A DNA stretch of 5,804 nt from Candidatus Alectryobacillus merdavium. Lineage in GTDB: Bacteria > Bacillota_I > Bacilli_A > RFN20 > CAG-826. The first letter of the stretch is position 1; every line of letters begins with the position of its first letter. The position numbers were made by a program, and so were the translations under genes. Below are positions 5,006 through 5,804 of this stretch, piece by piece. The notes beneath the pieces are model-generated. The model was not told the origin of the DNA. It saw nothing but the letters and a program-made list of their open reading frames with translations, and ran no database searches. The stretch covers positions 1 through 5,804 of the forward strand of contig JADIMN010000071.1 of NCBI GenBank assembly GCA_017694735.1, read 5' to 3'.

Positions 5006-5785
5006 TTATTTGTTATTAAAAATTTTAATTGTTTTTAATAAATCATCTTTCATCGCTTTATAAGAAGCATATTCCACATCATGCATATAGTTAGTTTTAT
5101 TAGATTCAATTACTTTTTTAGCTGCATCATATCCAGCCTTTGACATATATGAATAATAATTGATTTTTCTTATTCCAGCATCAATACACTTTTTAAATTG
5201 TTCTTCGCTTAATCCACTACCACCATGCATTACAAGTGGGATATTAACGACTTTTTTAACATCTTTTATAACATTTATTTTTAATTCTGGTTTTTCTTTA
5301 TAAAAACCATGTTGTGTACCAAAAGCAATTGCTAAAGCATCAACACCAGTCTCTTTTACAAAGATTTCAGCTTCACTTGCTTTTGTATAATAATACTCAT
5401 TATCACTTGTATCATCTAAAGATTTAATTCTTCCAATTTCACCTTCTACAGATATATTTAAAGGATGACACATTGATACAACCTTTTTTGTCAATTTTAT
5501 GTTTTCTTCAAACTCTAAAGAACTAGCATCTATCATAATACTAGTAAAACCAATTTCTATAGCTTTTTTAATCATTTCAAGAGATGTTCCATGATCTAAA
5601 TGTACACATACTTTTACTTTAGCTCTTTTTGCAACATCTAGCATTATAGGACCTATTAAAGATATATCATTATAAATATTATGAACTTCAGCATGAGCAA
5701 GAATTACTGGAGTATTTAATTCTTCTGCAGCTTCTATAATTGCTTTAATGCTATCAAGTCCAGTAGCATTAAACATACCTATAGC
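5006..5785 (-). CDS. Class II (zinc) ketose-bisphosphate aldolase-family protein, N-terminus missing
   Basis: The 259 genomic residues cover nearly all of a cytosolic class II aldolase of the fructose-bisphosphate/tagatose-bisphosphate (FbaA/GatY) superfamily, which splits ketose phosphates with a bound zinc. Numbering from the first genomic residue, HLDHG (62-66) carries the catalytic Asp64 and zinc ligand His65; GTQHG (156-160) gives zinc ligand His159; MHGGSG (186-191) gives zinc ligand His187 and the phosphate loop. VEGEIG (113-118) is the usual acidic segment. Roughly 15-20 residues are missing because the contig ends; the five residues MYKRQ that precede them in the open frame are adapter. 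Two places differ from typical FbaA: AHAEVH (30-35) where ILxVSxG is common, and KINYYSYM (207-214) where KINVNTE/D normally binds substrate phosphate. The substrate may thus not be fructose-1,6-bisphosphate. No partner genes are visible. Confidence 0.88.
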   Translation of the reverse strand, partial: AIGMFNATGLDSIKAIIEAAEELNTPVILAHAEVHNIYNDISLIGPIMLDVAKRAKVKVCVHLDHGTSLEMIKKAIEIGFTSIMIDASSLEFEENIKLTKKVVSMCHPLNISVEGEIGRIKSLDDTSDNEYYYTKASEAEIFVKETGVDALAIAFGTQHGFYKEKPELKINVIKDVKKVVNIPLVMHGGSGLSEEQFKKCIDAGIRKINYYSYMSKAGYDAAKKVIESNKTNYMHDVEYASYKAMKDDLLKTIKIFNNK

Positions 5786-5804
5786 CTGTCTCTTATACAC
5801 ATCT
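5786..5804 (-). other. Nextera mosaic end (synthetic adapter)
   Basis: CTGTCTCTTATACACATCT is the reverse complement of the 19-bp Tn5 mosaic end used in Nextera libraries, here at the extreme right end. Genomic sequence ends at 5785. The GTG within it gives the aldolase frame a false start reading MYKRQ. Confidence 0.98.

Noticed and set aside
1..5804. Mobile element bounded by Tn5 ends
   Set aside because: The terminal 19-mers are the synthetic mosaic end, and the left copy is joined to the Illumina Read 1 tail. No transposase gene is present and no matching 9-bp target duplication is seen.
1..5804. Mycoplasma-type genetic code (TGA as Trp)
   Set aside because: Tryptophans in FeoB, the DJ-1 protein and the membrane protein are all TGG, and no in-frame TGA is needed in any gene. 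All stops are TAA, so the standard bacterial code fits.

Overview
This window is one complete low-G+C contig from an AT-rich Firmicutes-type bacterium. Codons are AT-biased, Shine-Dalgarno sites are AGGAG-like, every complete gene stops with TAA, and tryptophan is always TGG, so nothing suggests the Mycoplasma code. The gene content (feoAB, a DJ-1/PfpI protein, an EF-G-like GTPase, a class II aldolase) is ordinary housekeeping and accessory metabolism. It suggests a host-associated Bacilli or Clostridia lineage, but I cannot name a genus. Both ends carry synthetic Nextera/Tn5 adapter sequence (3-35 and 5786-5804), so the two terminal genes are cut by the sequencing library, not by biology.

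Left part (36-1227): the feoA-feoB ferrous iron uptake operon runs leftward. feoA is complete and overlaps feoB by 8 nt; feoB is cut off just before its membrane domain. Its promoter (TTGATA, 17-bp spacer, TATACT) is covered by a perfect 16-bp palindrome on the -10. A weaker second dyad lies exactly 21 bp away on the -35. This looks like a tandem operator for a metal-dependent repressor of DtxR/MntR type.

Middle (1228-3868): a DJ-1/PfpI-family protein runs rightward, divergent from feoA. It is convergent with a leftward EF-G-like translational GTPase, and a compact bidirectional terminator separates the two. The GTPase has all five EF-G domains, but the G3 motif carries Asn where canonical EF-G has its catalytic His. 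It is therefore an EF-G paralogue (FusA2/EF-G-2 type), not the housekeeping factor.

Right part (3869-5785): a 271-bp AT-rich intergenic region holds candidate divergent promoters whose -35 elements form a 9-bp inverted repeat, plus a 20-bp-period TGCAA repeat. It is followed by an unrecognised six-helix membrane protein (4140-4805), a long hairpin terminator, a second pair of 20-bp-period TTTGCAATAAAT repeats, and a leftward class II aldolase lacking its N-terminus.

I see no phage, CRISPR, toxin-antitoxin or defence module and no clear new multi-gene system. The best leads are the tandem feo operator, the TGCAA repeats on both sides of the membrane-protein gene, the EF-G-like His-to-Asn change, and the unusual active-site surroundings of the aldolase.
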